Assembly: GCA_016873995.1 (NCBI GenBank)
Contig: VGVR01000029.1
Span: forward strand, 1-42,797
Length of the DNA: 42,797 bases
Reading direction: 5' to 3'
Source: Gemmatimonadota bacterium
Lineage (GTDB): Bacteria > Gemmatimonadota > Gemmatimonadetes > Longimicrobiales > Gaopeijiaceae
Part shown: positions 1-9,190 of the stretch, piece by piece
Position numbering within the stretch: position 1 is the first letter of the stretch
Layout: the number at the start of each line of letters is the position of its first letter
Program-made: the position numbers and the translations under genes
Notes under the pieces: generated by a model
Told to the model about the DNA's origin: nothing
The model's database searches: none
The model's input: the letters and a program-made list of their open reading frames with translations, nothing else

Positions 1-186
1 GCGACGCGCGGCCCCCGCCCCGCGGGGCAGCGCCGGCGTTGGCGCGGCCACCGACACCGACGCCGCCCGCGCCAGGGCGAGCGCTTGCTCGCGGGTCATC
101 CCCTCCAACACCAGCTCGTGCTCGCCGAGCTCGGCACGTTGACCCAGCAATCGGGCGACCTGCGCGGTCGTCGACCTGCGCGTCAC
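1..186 (-). CDS. Partial CDS, possible uracil-DNA glycosylase N-terminus
   Basis: An open frame runs from a GTG at 186 to the window edge, giving the first 62 residues of a longer protein. The GTG overlaps the coaBC stop codon as GTGA, the junction style used throughout this run of genes. The N-terminus is basic, then helical (QRAELGEHELVLEG, then an Ala-rich helix), then Ala/Pro-rich. No catalytic motif is visible in this fragment. In related genomes a uracil-DNA glycosylase with a helical N-terminal extension often follows coaBC, so that is the best guess from position and general look. The function is therefore tentative, while the coding call is fairly safe. Confidence 0.45.
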   Translation of the reverse strand, partial: MTRRSTTAQVARLLGQRAELGEHELVLEGMTREQALALARAASVSVAAPTPALPRGAGAARR

Positions 187-1472
187 CGCGGCGACTCCGC
201 CAACCGCGCCTGTAGGACCCGACCCGCGCGGTCCAGGATCTCCTCGGAGACCTCGTCCTTCGAGAGGAGCGGCAGCGCCTCGGGAGGAGCGCCGCGAGAG
301 AGGATCGTCACGCGATTCGTGGCCACCTCGAACCCGGCCCCCGCTTCGGTGGCGTCGTTCGCGACCACGAGGTCGAACGACTTGGCCTCCAGCTTCTTCG
401 CCGCGTTCGCGACCAGATCCGACGTCTCGAGCGCGAAGCCCACGGCGACGCCCCCGGGCTTGCGGGCTCGAACGGTGGACTCGGCGATGTCCGGATTGGA
501 CTCGAGCGCGACGGAAAGGTCGTCTCCTGCTTGGCGACGCTTCACCTTCTCGAGTCGCGCCTCGGATGGGCGGTAGTCGGCCACTGCGGCTGCGAACACC
601 GTGAGGTCGGCGGCGCCGATGTGCTGCGCGACAGCGGCGTGCATCTCCTCGGCGGTCTCGACGTTCAGCATGTGCACGCCGACGGGTGCTTCGAGGGACG
701 ACGGGCCGGACACCAACGTCACGTCGGCGCCGCGGCGCCATGCCGCTTGGGCGACCGCGTACCCCATGCGCCCCGAAGAGCGGTTGCCGATGTAGCGCAC
801 GGGGTCGAACGCCTCGCGCGTCGGGCCGGCGGTGACGAGCACCGTGCGCCCCACGAAGGCGGCCTCCGCGCCGAGCGCCCGCCCGATGTGCTGCTCGATC
901 CCGGCGGGCTCGAGCATGCGCCCGGGTCCCTCGCTGTCGCCGACTCCGCCGCTCCCTCCGTGGCCAGCCGACTCGCCCGCAGCGAGCGCGCCGCGGGCCG
1001 GCCCCGCGATGCGGTACCCGAGCCCGTCCCGCAGCCGCGCAAGGTTCTCCTGCACCTGCGGGTGGGCGAACATGCGGTCGTTCATGGCGGGGCAGACGAC
1101 GACGGGCGCGCGCGTGGCGAGCAGCGTCGTGCAGAGCAAGTCGTCCGCCCGCCCCTGCGCGGCGCGCGCGAGGAAGTCCGCCGTGGCCGGGGCCACGCAG
1201 ACGACATCCACCTCCTGGCCGAGCTTCACATGGAGCGCCGCGCCCTCGGCCGAGAACAGGTCGGTGAGCGCGCGCCGTCCGGTCACGCCCTCGAAGGAGA
1301 GCGGCGCGACGAACTTCTGGGCGGCCTCGGTGAGCACGACGTCGACGACCGCGCCGAGCCGCGTGAGGTCCCGAGCGAGCTGGACGGACTTGTACGCGGC
1401 GATGCTGCCAGTCACACCGAGCAGGATCCTCCGCCCTCGCCACGGGCGGCGCGGAACGAGCTCGGCGGGCAA
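183..1472 (-). CDS. coaBC: Bifunctional phosphopantothenoylcysteine decarboxylase / phosphopantothenate-cysteine ligase
   Basis: Makes 4'-phosphopantetheine for coenzyme A: the CoaB half joins cysteine to 4'-phosphopantothenate and the CoaC half decarboxylates the product using FMN. The 429 residues fit the family. The flavoprotein half (about residues 14-190) opens with LLGVTGSIAAYKS, has the likely catalytic His near residue 81 (ALHVKLG) and the substrate clamp PAMNDRMF. The CoaB half (about 205-425) shows VTAGPTREAFDPVRYIGNRS, AAAVADYRP, the lysine-bearing EKVKRR and VVANDATEAGAGF. It lies three bases downstream of rpoZ, the usual neighbour, and its stop overlaps the next start. Residues 160-190 form a Gly/Ser-rich linker between the halves. 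Confidence 0.96.
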   Translation of the reverse strand: MPAELVPRRPWRGRRILLGVTGSIAAYKSVQLARDLTRLGAVVDVVLTEAAQKFVAPLSFEGVTGRRALTDLFSAEGAALHVKLGQEVDVVCVAPATADFLARAAQGRADDLLCTTLLATRAPVVVCPAMNDRMFAHPQVQENLARLRDGLGYRIAGPARGALAAGESAGHGGSGGVGDSEGPGRMLEPAGIEQHIGRALGAEAAFVGRTVLVTAGPTREAFDPVRYIGNRSSGRMGYAVAQAAWRRGADVTLVSGPSSLEAPVGVHMLNVETAEEMHAAVAQHIGAADLTVFAAAVADYRPSEARLEKVKRRQAGDDLSVALESNPDIAESTVRARKPGGVAVGFALETSDLVANAAKKLEAKSFDLVVANDATEAGAGFEVATNRVTILSRGAPPEALPLLSKDEVSEEILDRAGRVLQARLAESPR

Positions 1473-1475
1473 GGC

Positions 1476-1709
1476 CTACTCCCGCCCGATCGGGCCCTCG
1501 TCCTTGCGGCGGCGCTTCACGAGACGGAACTCGATCTGGCCGGAGGTGAGTGCCTCGAGCGAGCGCGTGGTGAGCTTCTTCTCTTCGCCGAGCGGCATGG
1601 CGTCGCGCGGAAGCGAGTTGAGCTCACGCGCGTACTTGGCCGCCACCAGCACGCCCAGGTACTTGCTCTCGGTGCCCGTGGCGACCTCGTTGGGGGTGAA
1701 GACTCGCAT
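1476..1709 (-). CDS. rpoZ: DNA-directed RNA polymerase omega subunit
   Basis: Small subunit that helps the beta' chain fold and assemble into RNA polymerase. The 77-residue product starts MRVFTPNEVATGTESKYLG and contains KYARELN and the KKLTTRSLEALTSGQI stretch typical of omega. It ends in a basic RRRKDEG tail. The frame stays open much further upstream, but the ATG at 1709 is chosen because AGGAG lies 5 bases before it and because the protein then has normal omega length. It sits between gmk and coaBC, an order conserved in many bacteria. The short N-terminus lacks the extended arm seen in Escherichia coli. Confidence 0.88.
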   Translation of the reverse strand: MRVFTPNEVATGTESKYLGVLVAAKYARELNSLPRDAMPLGEEKKLTTRSLEALTSGQIEFRLVKRRRKDEGPIGRE

Positions 1710-1735
1710 GCCGACTCCTATTTCGTTGATGCTTG

Positions 1736-2401
1736 CTATGGATGTGTGTTCGCGTACTCGGCGTACTGCTCCGCGAGGATCCTGCTGATCTCCCGCCGCA
1801 GGGTCATCGCCCACTCCAGCGCGCCGTCCGTGCCCGTCGGCTCGACGTGCCCAGCCGCGATCGCCCGGATCTCGTCCAGGCACCGCTCCAGCTCGTCGTT
1901 GACCACTACGTAGTCGAACTCCTCGACGACCTGCAACTCCTCCAGAGCGGTGCGCAGCCTGCGAGCGACTGTCTCCGGCGTCTCGCTCCCCCGCCCCGTC
2001 AGGCGGCCCATCAAGGTATCGACGTCGGGGGGCAACACGAAGATCAGCTTGGCGTCGGCGATCTTGGCCTTGATCTGCCGGGCGCCCTGGACGTCGATGT
2101 CCAAGACCACGTGCTCCCCGCGCAGCGCCGCGCGCTCCAGCTCGGACCAGGGCGTCCCGTACAGCTGGCCGTGCACCTGGGCCCACTCGACAAGCTCCCC
2201 CCCCGCCACCATCGCCTCGAAGCCGGCGCGGTCGACGAAGTTGTAGTCCTCACCGTCGACTTCCCCGCTCCTCTGGCCACGCGTCGTCGCCGACACGGAG
2301 AACACGTACGAGTCGGACCCGCCCACCAGCCGATGCGCGAGCGTTGTCTTGCCGGTGCCGCTCGGCGCGGCGAGCACGACCGGGCAGGCTCGCTCGCTCA
2401 C
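1736..2401 (-). CDS. gmk: Guanylate kinase
   Basis: Phosphorylates GMP to GDP with ATP, feeding GTP, dGTP and (p)ppGpp pools. The 221 residues carry the P-loop APSGTGKTT at residues 12-20, the GMP-binding region (SATTRGQRSGEVDGEDYNFV, then GELVEWAQVHGQLYGTP) and the DIDVQGARQIK strand before the lid. The start is a GTG at 2401 that overlaps the yicC stop as GTGA, implying coupled translation. Its stop lies 26 bases before the rpoZ start. The linkage to rpoZ, whose omega subunit takes part in the ppGpp response in other bacteria, is widespread. Nothing unusual in length or motifs. Confidence 0.96.
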   Translation of the reverse strand: MSERACPVVLAAPSGTGKTTLAHRLVGGSDSYVFSVSATTRGQRSGEVDGEDYNFVDRAGFEAMVAGGELVEWAQVHGQLYGTPWSELERAALRGEHVVLDIDVQGARQIKAKIADAKLIFVLPPDVDTLMGRLTGRGSETPETVARRLRTALEELQVVEEFDYVVVNDELERCLDEIRAIAAGHVEPTGTDGALEWAMTLRREISRILAEQYAEYANTHP

Positions 2402-3285
2402 TCGACGTTCTCCACCTGCTCGCGAAGGCGCTCGATCTCCTCCTTGAGCGCCACCGCGGAGCGGGCCATGGCCGCGTCGTTGGCCTTGGACGCGATGGTG
2501 TTGGCCTCCCGCTGCATCTCCTGCGCGAGGAAGCCGAGCCGCTTGCCCACGGGCTCGGCGCCATCCGCCGCGAGCGCCTCGCGGAAGAGCTCCACGTGCG
2601 AGCGGAAACGGACGACCTCCTCGTTCACGTCCCAGCGCTCCGCGAGATACGCCACCTCGCGGGCAAGGCGGTCCTCGTCCACGTCGACTTGCTCCGAGAG
2701 CTCCTTCACCTGTTGGCGCAGTCGGTCGCGCTGCTCGACCAATCGCGCTGGCGCGCGTGCGGACACGGCGTCGAGCTCGGCGCTCATGGCCGACAGACGT
2801 TGCTCGAGATCGGCGGCGAGCCGCAGGCCCTCCGCTTCGCGCAGCGCCTTCACACCGGACGCGGCAGCCTCGACCACTTCTGTCACGACCGCGGCGTCGA
2901 TCTCCCCGCTCCGGTCCACATCGGGTCCACGGAAGAGGTCCGTGTAGTGGGAGAGCATCGCCAGGTTCACCGCGCCGGGAACGTTCAGCTCGTGCCGGAG
3001 CGCCTCCAGGGCGGCGAGGTAGGCGCGTGCCTTCTCCAGGTCCGCCCGGATGCCCAGGTCGCGCTCGCCCTCGGCGCGCTTCAGCGACAGCGCCACGCTC
3101 ACGTGGCCACGCGCGATGTGCCGCTTGAGCGCGTCGCCGACCTGGGTCTCGAAGCGATCCAGAGACGCGGGCGACTTGAGCGAGAGGTTGAAGTAGCGGT
3201 GATTCACCGTCTTCACCTCGATGCGCAACCTACCAGCGGGCGTGTCGCGCTCCGCCTCGCCGAATCCAGTCATGCTCCGGATCAT
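2398..3285 (-). CDS. yicC: YicC-family endoribonuclease
   Basis: YicC proteins are RNases linked to small-RNA turnover; the role here is inferred from family membership. The sequence opens with the family signature MIRSMTGFGEAER, has VEVKTVNHRYFNL-like and LKRHIARGHVSV segments, and ends in the conserved FLAQEMQREANTIASKAND block (about residues 245-265) followed by a coiled coil (KEEIERLREQVENVE). The ATG at 3285 is chosen over one 33 bases upstream because the homology starts there and GGAG lies about 8 bases before it, giving 295 residues. It is the usual upstream partner of gmk. An 82-base gap separates it from the outer-membrane gene before it, so yicC may also have its own promoter. Confidence 0.93.
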   Translation of the reverse strand: MIRSMTGFGEAERDTPAGRLRIEVKTVNHRYFNLSLKSPASLDRFETQVGDALKRHIARGHVSVALSLKRAEGERDLGIRADLEKARAYLAALEALRHELNVPGAVNLAMLSHYTDLFRGPDVDRSGEIDAAVVTEVVEAAASGVKALREAEGLRLAADLEQRLSAMSAELDAVSARAPARLVEQRDRLRQQVKELSEQVDVDEDRLAREVAYLAERWDVNEEVVRFRSHVELFREALAADGAEPVGKRLGFLAQEMQREANTIASKANDAAMARSAVALKEEIERLREQVENVE

Positions 3286-3367
3286 CGCTCTTCTCCGTGG
3301 TCCGCTGCGGGCGCGCAAAGTAACGCCGCGTCCCGCCGCGTCGACATCGGCGCACAGGCCATCCCCT

Positions 3368-5269
3368 TCAATTCCATAGATCCCAGTGGAGGCCGAAAAA
3401 GGAGCGGGTGATGGGGAGGACCCGGCCAGGGAAGTTCTGGAGGTTGCGGCGGATGGTGAAGTTTTCCCAGGCCAGATAGAGCCGCACCGTCAGGATGCGC
3501 GCCTGGATGCGGCCGTACCAGCTTTGGTAGAACGGCACCTCCACGAGTCCGCCGCTCGTCGAGAACACGTCCATGGGATCGTGGCCGCGCACGCCGAGCG
3601 TCCACCAGAGCTCGAAGTTGCCGCTCTCCAGGTACGTCTTCCGGAAGACGAACGCGCCCCGGTAGATCGATTTCGGGAGATAGGGACCGTCCTCGTCCCA
3701 CCCCTGATACGAACCCTCCAGGCGGAGCGAGCGCCAAGGCGTGGGGAGCGAGCCCCAAGCCTCCACACCCGTCCGCTGCGCGCCGGCGACAGGGAGCCCG
3801 CCGCGGTCGAGCTCGAGCCCGAGCGGCAGGTGTGCCTCCGTGTCGGTGCGGAGCGCCGCTGCGGCCAGCGTCACATCGAACAAGGTCACCGAGCTCCCCA
3901 CGCGCAGCGCGGTCCGCTCGGTGGCCGTGAACGTGGAGGCAGCTGGCACCGGCACCGCGAACGGTGGCGTCGGCGTCGGCCGCTCGTCGAGCACCGGACC
4001 TTGCCGCGCAGCATATGTGCCGCCATCGAACGAGCCGAACAACGTGACGTACGGAAGCGGCGACAGCCAGCCCGCTGCGCGGTGGCTCGCGAACCCCCCA
4101 CCCTGCCACTGAGAGCGCGTGAGGTGCCCCGACACACCGAAGCGCTCCGTGCTCATGCCGGCGGAGCCGTCCAGCCTCGCGTCGAGCAGGTCGTTCTCCC
4201 ACAAGCGAGCTTCGGCCCGAGCCCAGAGCGCGCCGCGTGTCGCCGCCAATCGTCCGCCGTGCTGCCAGCGCGAGCCTCCCTCGAAGTCGTACGCCGCACG
4301 CACGTCGTCGACTTCGTGGGTCGAGCGCCCCGTATAGGCCTCGGCCACGAGGCCTGGGACGACCGCGACGCGTGCCCGCACGGTCCAGTCCGTGCGCGAG
4401 GCCGACCCCGCGTAGCTCGTCACCTGCGTCTCGGAGCCCATGCGGCGGTGCTCGAGCGCCAACCCCATCCGGTCGCCGCGATGGAGCTGATACCGGAACC
4501 AGGTACCGGTTCTGTTGCCCCCCTCGTTCTGGCCGTAGCTGCGCGTGTCGACGCGTTCGAGCGCGACCGCCAGGCTCCCCCGCAGCGCGGTCGGGTCCGC
4601 GTACAGGCCGCGGAACATGTTGGTGTCGAGCTGCCCCGTGCCGGCCTCGACCAGCGAATAGGCCCTCCCCTCCACGTACTGGTGCGAGGTCAGCTCGAGG
4701 AGTATCTCGCCGGGGTTCCGCTCGAGCCGCACGCGCACGATCCCGCCCAACCCGACCCGCTGCAGGTCGGTGACGCCACCCTCGAGGGGGAGTACCTCGA
4801 AGCCGTCGCGCACGATGCGTACGCCTCCGGCCCCGGATCCTAAGGCGCTCATGGTGGCCGGCGTGCCATAGTCGCCACCGAGCAGCACGATCAACCCGGG
4901 CACCTCCGCCACCAGCTCGGACAACGTGTTCGCGCCCGACGTCATGATCGCCACGTGGTCCCACTCCCACACGCCGGTGGCGAAGCCGGGTCGGGCGCCG
5001 ACGTCCAGCGAGGGCAGGTTGTAGTAGATGGTGTCCGCGGAGACGGTGTCCGGTTCCTGCACCTGCAACGAGTCCGGCAGAGCGACGGAGTCGGGTACCG
5101 CGAGCGAGTCGGCGACGGCCGTCGAGTCGGGGACCTGCACGGGGACCTGCGCCCCGGCGCCCGGAATCTGCGCGCCCACATCCCCATCCGGGACGAACTG
5201 CAACGCGAGGGCTGCGAGCGCCATCCACCCGAGCGAACGCGCCGACCGTGGGCCGGCGTGGACGCTCAC
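3368..5269 (-). CDS. Outer-membrane protein with TonB-receptor-like plug and beta-barrel
   Basis: A protein of about 633 residues with an export signal (WMALAALALQFVPDG) followed by a low-complexity run of short Pro-Asp-Ser repeats (for example VPDSVALPDSLQV). A plug-like stretch follows (TLSELVAEVPGLIV, then GVRIVRDGFEVLPLEGG and VGLGGIVRVRLERNP). The rest is alternating beta-strand sequence typical of a barrel, ending in LHWDLWN with a terminal aromatic. The GTG start at 5269 overlaps the pepA stop as GTGA; an ATG at 5290 in the same frame is possible. The plug resembles TonB-dependent receptors, but no clear TonB box was found. The substrate is unknown. It is odd to find it between housekeeping genes pepA and yicC. 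Confidence 0.8.
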   Translation of the reverse strand: MSVHAGPRSARSLGWMALAALALQFVPDGDVGAQIPGAGAQVPVQVPDSTAVADSLAVPDSVALPDSLQVQEPDTVSADTIYYNLPSLDVGARPGFATGVWEWDHVAIMTSGANTLSELVAEVPGLIVLLGGDYGTPATMSALGSGAGGVRIVRDGFEVLPLEGGVTDLQRVGLGGIVRVRLERNPGEILLELTSHQYVEGRAYSLVEAGTGQLDTNMFRGLYADPTALRGSLAVALERVDTRSYGQNEGGNRTGTWFRYQLHRGDRMGLALEHRRMGSETQVTSYAGSASRTDWTVRARVAVVPGLVAEAYTGRSTHEVDDVRAAYDFEGGSRWQHGGRLAATRGALWARAEARLWENDLLDARLDGSAGMSTERFGVSGHLTRSQWQGGGFASHRAAGWLSPLPYVTLFGSFDGGTYAARQGPVLDERPTPTPPFAVPVPAASTFTATERTALRVGSSVTLFDVTLAAAALRTDTEAHLPLGLELDRGGLPVAGAQRTGVEAWGSLPTPWRSLRLEGSYQGWDEDGPYLPKSIYRGAFVFRKTYLESGNFELWWTLGVRGHDPMDVFSTSGGLVEVPFYQSWYGRIQARILTVRLYLAWENFTIRRNLQNFPGRVLPITRSFFGLHWDLWN

Positions 5270-6756
5270 TTCGCCCGGCCCCGCACCCATTCGATGAGGA
5301 GCCGGGTGGGAACGCCGTACCCGCCCTTTCTCAGGTAGGGAACGTCCCCTTCCCCGTAGGCGGTCGCGGCGATGTCGAGGTGGGCCCATTTCGTGTCGCC
5401 CACGAACTCCTGCAGGAAGCGCGCAGCCGTGATCGATCCGCCGGGCCTTCCCCCGATGTTCTGCAGATCGGCGGTGGTGCTGTCGAGCTGCTTCCGGTAT
5501 GCATCCCAGAGAGGGAGCCGCCAGCACCGCTCACCGCTCGCGTCACCAGCCGCGATGATTTCTTCCACCAGGTCGTCGTCGTTGCCGAAGACGGCCGAGG
5601 CGTGATGCCCGAGCGCCACCAGCACCGCTCCAGTGAGCGTCGCGCAGTCGATCATGGCAGCGGGCTTCATGCGCGCGCCGTAGGCGAGCGCGTCCGCGAG
5701 GATGAGCCGCCCCTCCGCGTCCGTGTTGATCACCTCGACGGTCTTGCCTGCGAGGGTGCGAATGACGTCCCCGGGCTTGAGCGCGCGCCCCGAGGGGAGG
5801 TTCTCCGAGGAGGGCACCAGGCCGATCACGTTCGCCTTCACGCCGAGCTCGGCGACCGCCTGCATGGCGGCGATCACCGCCGCCCCGCCGGACATGTCGA
5901 ACTTCATGTTCTCCATGCCCTCGGGAGGCTTGAGGGAGATGCCGCCCGCGTCGAAGGAGAGCCCCTTGCCCACGAGCACGAGCGGCGGCTCCCGGCGCTT
6001 CCCGCCCCGATGCTCCAGGATGATGAAGCGGGCCGGCTCCTCCGACCCCTGTGAGACCGCGAGGATCGCGTGCATGCCTTCCTCCCGCATGCGCTCCTCG
6101 TCGAAGACGGTGATCTCGAGCTCCACGCCCCCGGCGATGCGCCGCGCCTCCTCGGCCAGATGGGTGGGCGTGGCGACGTTGCCCGGCCGCGACTGCAGGG
6201 TGCGCGCGAGGTTCTCGGCGCGGGCCACGATCGCTCCGGTCAGCGCGCCGCGCTCAAGCGCCTGAGCGTTGCCGGCCCCCAGCAGATCGACGGCGCGCAC
6301 GTCGACCGGGGGCTCGTCCAGGCTCGGGGTCTTGAGCTCGCGGAAGCGCCACGCGGCCAGCGCGGCGCCCTCTGCCGCAGCCTGAGCGCGCAACTCCGCC
6401 GACACGCCGGACAAACCGTCGAGGCTGATGGAGATAGCCTCGATGCGCAGTTTTTCGGCCGCGCGTACCGCTCTGCCCGCCATGCGCCTCACGACTTCTG
6501 GAGTCAACTCCTCGGCCTTCCCGATACCCAGGAGCAGTACGCGCTTGGGTCCCGACGCGCCGCCATAGAGCAGGACCTCGTCCGTGAGCTTGCCGCGCAT
6601 GTCGCCCGACGCGAGCGCGCGAGTCACCGCGCCTCCGAGAGATCGGTCGAGCTTGGCGAGCGCGCCCGTGGCCGCGGTCGTACCCTGCGTCACCCCGACC
6701 GCGAGGAGATCGGTGGCGTGTTCCGTCGGGCCCGCCTTCAGGTAACGGAGTTGCAT
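5266..6756 (-). CDS. pepA: Leucyl aminopeptidase, M17 family
   Basis: Cytosolic dinuclear-metal aminopeptidase that trims N-terminal residues from peptides. The 496-residue protein has the M17 signature NTDAEGRL at residues 344-351. The expected metal and catalytic residues can be placed: Lys264 and Asp269 in GKGLSFDAGG, Asp287 in MKFDMSGG, Asp346 and Glu348, and Arg350. The N-terminal domain (1-170) is the variable macrodomain-like half. The ATG at 6756 shares one base with the stop of the isocitrate dehydrogenase gene (TGATG), so the two are probably translationally coupled. Some M17 enzymes also bind DNA, but nothing here shows that. Confidence 0.95.
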   Translation of the reverse strand: MQLRYLKAGPTEHATDLLAVGVTQGTTAATGALAKLDRSLGGAVTRALASGDMRGKLTDEVLLYGGASGPKRVLLLGIGKAEELTPEVVRRMAGRAVRAAEKLRIEAISISLDGLSGVSAELRAQAAAEGAALAAWRFRELKTPSLDEPPVDVRAVDLLGAGNAQALERGALTGAIVARAENLARTLQSRPGNVATPTHLAEEARRIAGGVELEITVFDEERMREEGMHAILAVSQGSEEPARFIILEHRGGKRREPPLVLVGKGLSFDAGGISLKPPEGMENMKFDMSGGAAVIAAMQAVAELGVKANVIGLVPSSENLPSGRALKPGDVIRTLAGKTVEVINTDAEGRLILADALAYGARMKPAAMIDCATLTGAVLVALGHHASAVFGNDDDLVEEIIAAGDASGERCWRLPLWDAYRKQLDSTTADLQNIGGRPGGSITAARFLQEFVGDTKWAHLDIAATAYGEGDVPYLRKGGYGVPTRLLIEWVRGRAK

Positions 6757-8990
6757 CAGGCTCGCGAAACTCCATCGATGATGGCGTTCAGCGTCTTGCT
6801 CGGGCGCATGATCGCCGCGGCGCGCGTCGGGTCCGGGCGCCAGTAGCCGCCCAGGTCCTGCGCTTTGCCCTGGGCCGCGCCCAGCTCGGCGAGGATGGCT
6901 GCTTCGGCGTCCGTCATGGCCTTGGCGACCGGGCGGAAGCGCGCCGCGAGCCGCGCGTCGGCGGTTTGCTCGGCGAGCGCGCGCGCCCAGTAGAGCGTCA
7001 GCCAGAACGTGCTCCCCCGGTTATCCAGCTCGTGCACCTTGGGCTGGGGCGAGCGGGCCTCCTTCAGATAGACGGCGATGGCCTGGTCGAGCGCATCCGC
7101 GAGCACGCGCGCAGCCGCACTGTCGAACTGGTCCGCGAACTGCTGAAAAGACGCACCGAGCGCCATGTACTCGCCGAGCGAGTCCCAGCGGAGGTGGCCT
7201 TCTTCCACCAGCTGCTGCACGTGCTTGGGGGCCGAGCCACCCGCGCCCGTCTCGAAGAGCCCCCCACCCGCGAGCAGCGGCACGACCGACAGCATGCGCG
7301 CGCTGGTGCCCAGCTCCAGGATCGGGAAGAGATCGGTGAGATAGTCGCGCAGCACGTTGCCCGTCACCGAGATGGTGTCCTCACCCCGGCGGATCCGCTC
7401 GAGCGACAGCTCCATCGCCTTCACCGGCGAGAGGATGCGGATGTCCAGGCCGCGCGTGTCGTGGTCCGCCAGGTATGTCTTCACCTTGCGGATCAGCTCC
7501 GCGTCGTGGGCGCGCGTCTCGTCCAACCAGAACACCGCGGGCGCGCCGGTGGAGCGCGCGCGGCGCACGGCGAGCTTCACCCAGTCGCGGACCGGCGCGT
7601 CTTTGGTCTGGCACGCGCGCCAGACGTCGCCGGCCTCTACCGCATGCTCGAGCAGGACGCGCCCGGCTGCGTCGACGACGCGCACGATGCCGTCGGATGC
7701 CACCTCGAACGTCTTGTCGTGGGAGCCGTACTCCTCGGCCGCCTGCGCCATCAGGCCGACGTTGGACACGCTCCCCATGGTGGCTGGGTCGAGCTGGCCG
7801 TGCCGTTGGCAGTCGCGCACGATCGCATCGTAGATGCCCGCGTAGCTCGAGTCCGGGATGACGGCCTTGGTGTCCTGCAGCTCACCCGCCGCGTTCCACA
7901 TGCGGCCGGAGTCGCGCACCAGCGGTGGCATGGAGGCGTCGATGATGACGTCGCTCGGCACGTGCAAGTTGGTGATCCCTTTGGCCGAGTCGACCATGGC
8001 GACGCCCGGGCCGCTCTGGTACGCTGCGCGGATGTCCGCCTCGATCGGCACGCGCTCCGCGGCGGGGAGTGCCGCGATCTTGGCGAGCAGGTCTCCGAGG
8101 CCGTTGTCGGGATCGGCTCCGATGCGGTCGAGCGTCGCCGCGTGCTTGGTGAACACCTCGGCGAAGTACGCACGGACCGCGTGGCCGAAGAGGATCGGGT
8201 CCGAGACCTTCATCATCGTCGCCTTCAGGTGCAGCGAGAACAGCACCCCCTTCGCTTTGGCCTCGCGCACCTGCTCGCCCAGGAACGCCACCAGCGCCCG
8301 CCTGCTCATCACCGTGGCATCGAGGATCTCGGCGGCCTGGAGCGGCACGGACGGCTTGAGCACGGTGACCTTTCCGTCCTTCGCCACGTGCTCGATGCGT
8401 GACGTCGTCGCGGCGGACAGCATGAGCGACTTCTCGTTGTGCCGGAAATCGCCCGCGCTCATGGTCGCCACGTGCGTGCGCGAGTCGGAGGGCCACGGAC
8501 GCATCTTCGGCGGGTTCGCGCGCGCGAAGTCCTTCACCGACTTCGGGGCGCGCCGGTCCGAGTTGCCTTCTCTCAGGACCGGATTGACTGCGCTGCCCTT
8601 GACTTTGTCGTAGCGCGCCTTCACTGCGCGCTCGTCGTCGTTCGTCGGCGACTCCGGATAGTCGGGAAGCGCGTACCCCCGCATCCTGAGCTCCGCGATG
8701 CACGCCTTCAGCTGCGGCACCGAAGCGCTCACGTTCGGCAGCTTGATGACGTTCGCCTCCGGCTTCTCCACCAGCCGTCCCAGCTCCGCCAGATCGTCCC
8801 GAACGCGCTGACCCTCCGGGAGGCGGTCCGCGAACGCCGCGAGGACGCGCCCGGCGAGCGAGATGTCGCGCGTCTCGATCGGCACCCCGGCAGCTCCAGC
8901 GAACGCGCGGATGACCGGCAGCAGGGCGTGCGTCGCGAGCGCGGGAGCTTCGTCGGTCCAGGTATAGATGATGGGGCTGGGTGTGCTCAT
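6756..8990 (-). CDS. icd: Monomeric NADP-dependent isocitrate dehydrogenase
   Basis: Converts isocitrate to 2-oxoglutarate with NADPH formation in the TCA cycle. The 744 residues match the large single-chain family (about 740), not the roughly 400-residue dimeric enzyme. Recognisable blocks are [20 protein letters not shown] at the N-terminus, [68 protein letters not shown] and [15 protein letters not shown]. The frame is open upstream to 9143, but the ATG at 8990 is where family similarity begins. No strong ribosome site precedes it. A promoter (9043-9071) lies just upstream and divergent from the DUF5916 gene. It heads the eight-gene minus-strand run. Confidence 0.95.
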   Translation of the reverse strand: MSTPSPIIYTWTDEAPALATHALLPVIRAFAGAAGVPIETRDISLAGRVLAAFADRLPEGQRVRDDLAELGRLVEKPEANVIKLPNVSASVPQLKACIAELRMRGYALPDYPESPTNDDERAVKARYDKVKGSAVNPVLREGNSDRRAPKSVKDFARANPPKMRPWPSDSRTHVATMSAGDFRHNEKSLMLSAATTSRIEHVAKDGKVTVLKPSVPLQAAEILDATVMSRRALVAFLGEQVREAKAKGVLFSLHLKATMMKVSDPILFGHAVRAYFAEVFTKHAATLDRIGADPDNGLGDLLAKIAALPAAERVPIEADIRAAYQSGPGVAMVDSAKGITNLHVPSDVIIDASMPPLVRDSGRMWNAAGELQDTKAVIPDSSYAGIYDAIVRDCQRHGQLDPATMGSVSNVGLMAQAAEEYGSHDKTFEVASDGIVRVVDAAGRVLLEHAVEAGDVWRACQTKDAPVRDWVKLAVRRARSTGAPAVFWLDETRAHDAELIRKVKTYLADHDTRGLDIRILSPVKAMELSLERIRRGEDTISVTGNVLRDYLTDLFPILELGTSARMLSVVPLLAGGGLFETGAGGSAPKHVQQLVEEGHLRWDSLGEYMALGASFQQFADQFDSAAARVLADALDQAIAVYLKEARSPQPKVHELDNRGSTFWLTLYWARALAEQTADARLAARFRPVAKAMTDAEAAILAELGAAQGKAQDLGGYWRPDPTRAAAIMRPSKTLNAIIDGVSRA

Positions 8991-9042
8991 CGACTTGGAC
9001 ACGAGTTCTGCGGAGTTGGGGCCGTGTGCCTCGAAGCCCGAC

Positions 9043-9071
9043 AGTATAGAGGGGACGACGGCGGGTTCGAA
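9043..9071 (-). promoter_or_regulatory. Putative sigma-70-type promoter of icd
   Basis: On the minus strand TTCGAA (9071-9066) and TATACT (9048-9043) are separated by exactly 17 bases. The -10 matches TATAAT at five of six positions in a GC-rich surround. Transcription would begin near 9036, leaving a leader of about 46 bases before the icd ATG at 8990. Confidence 0.6.
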
Positions 9072-9190
9072 GGGGCGTCCGGGGCCCGTCCCCGACGCTC
9101 CGCCCAACACTTCCCTTGGATTCGCGGTCAGGGAGACACACATTTCGCGGTTGTCGATTTCCAGACCCCATCCACAACCTGAACCTGCCC

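Noticed and set aside
531..1913. Long plus-strand ORF of about 460 codons antisense to coaBC and rpoZ
   Set aside because: It mirrors strongly supported genes and has His/Arg-rich, motif-free sequence typical of the antisense frame in GC-rich DNA.
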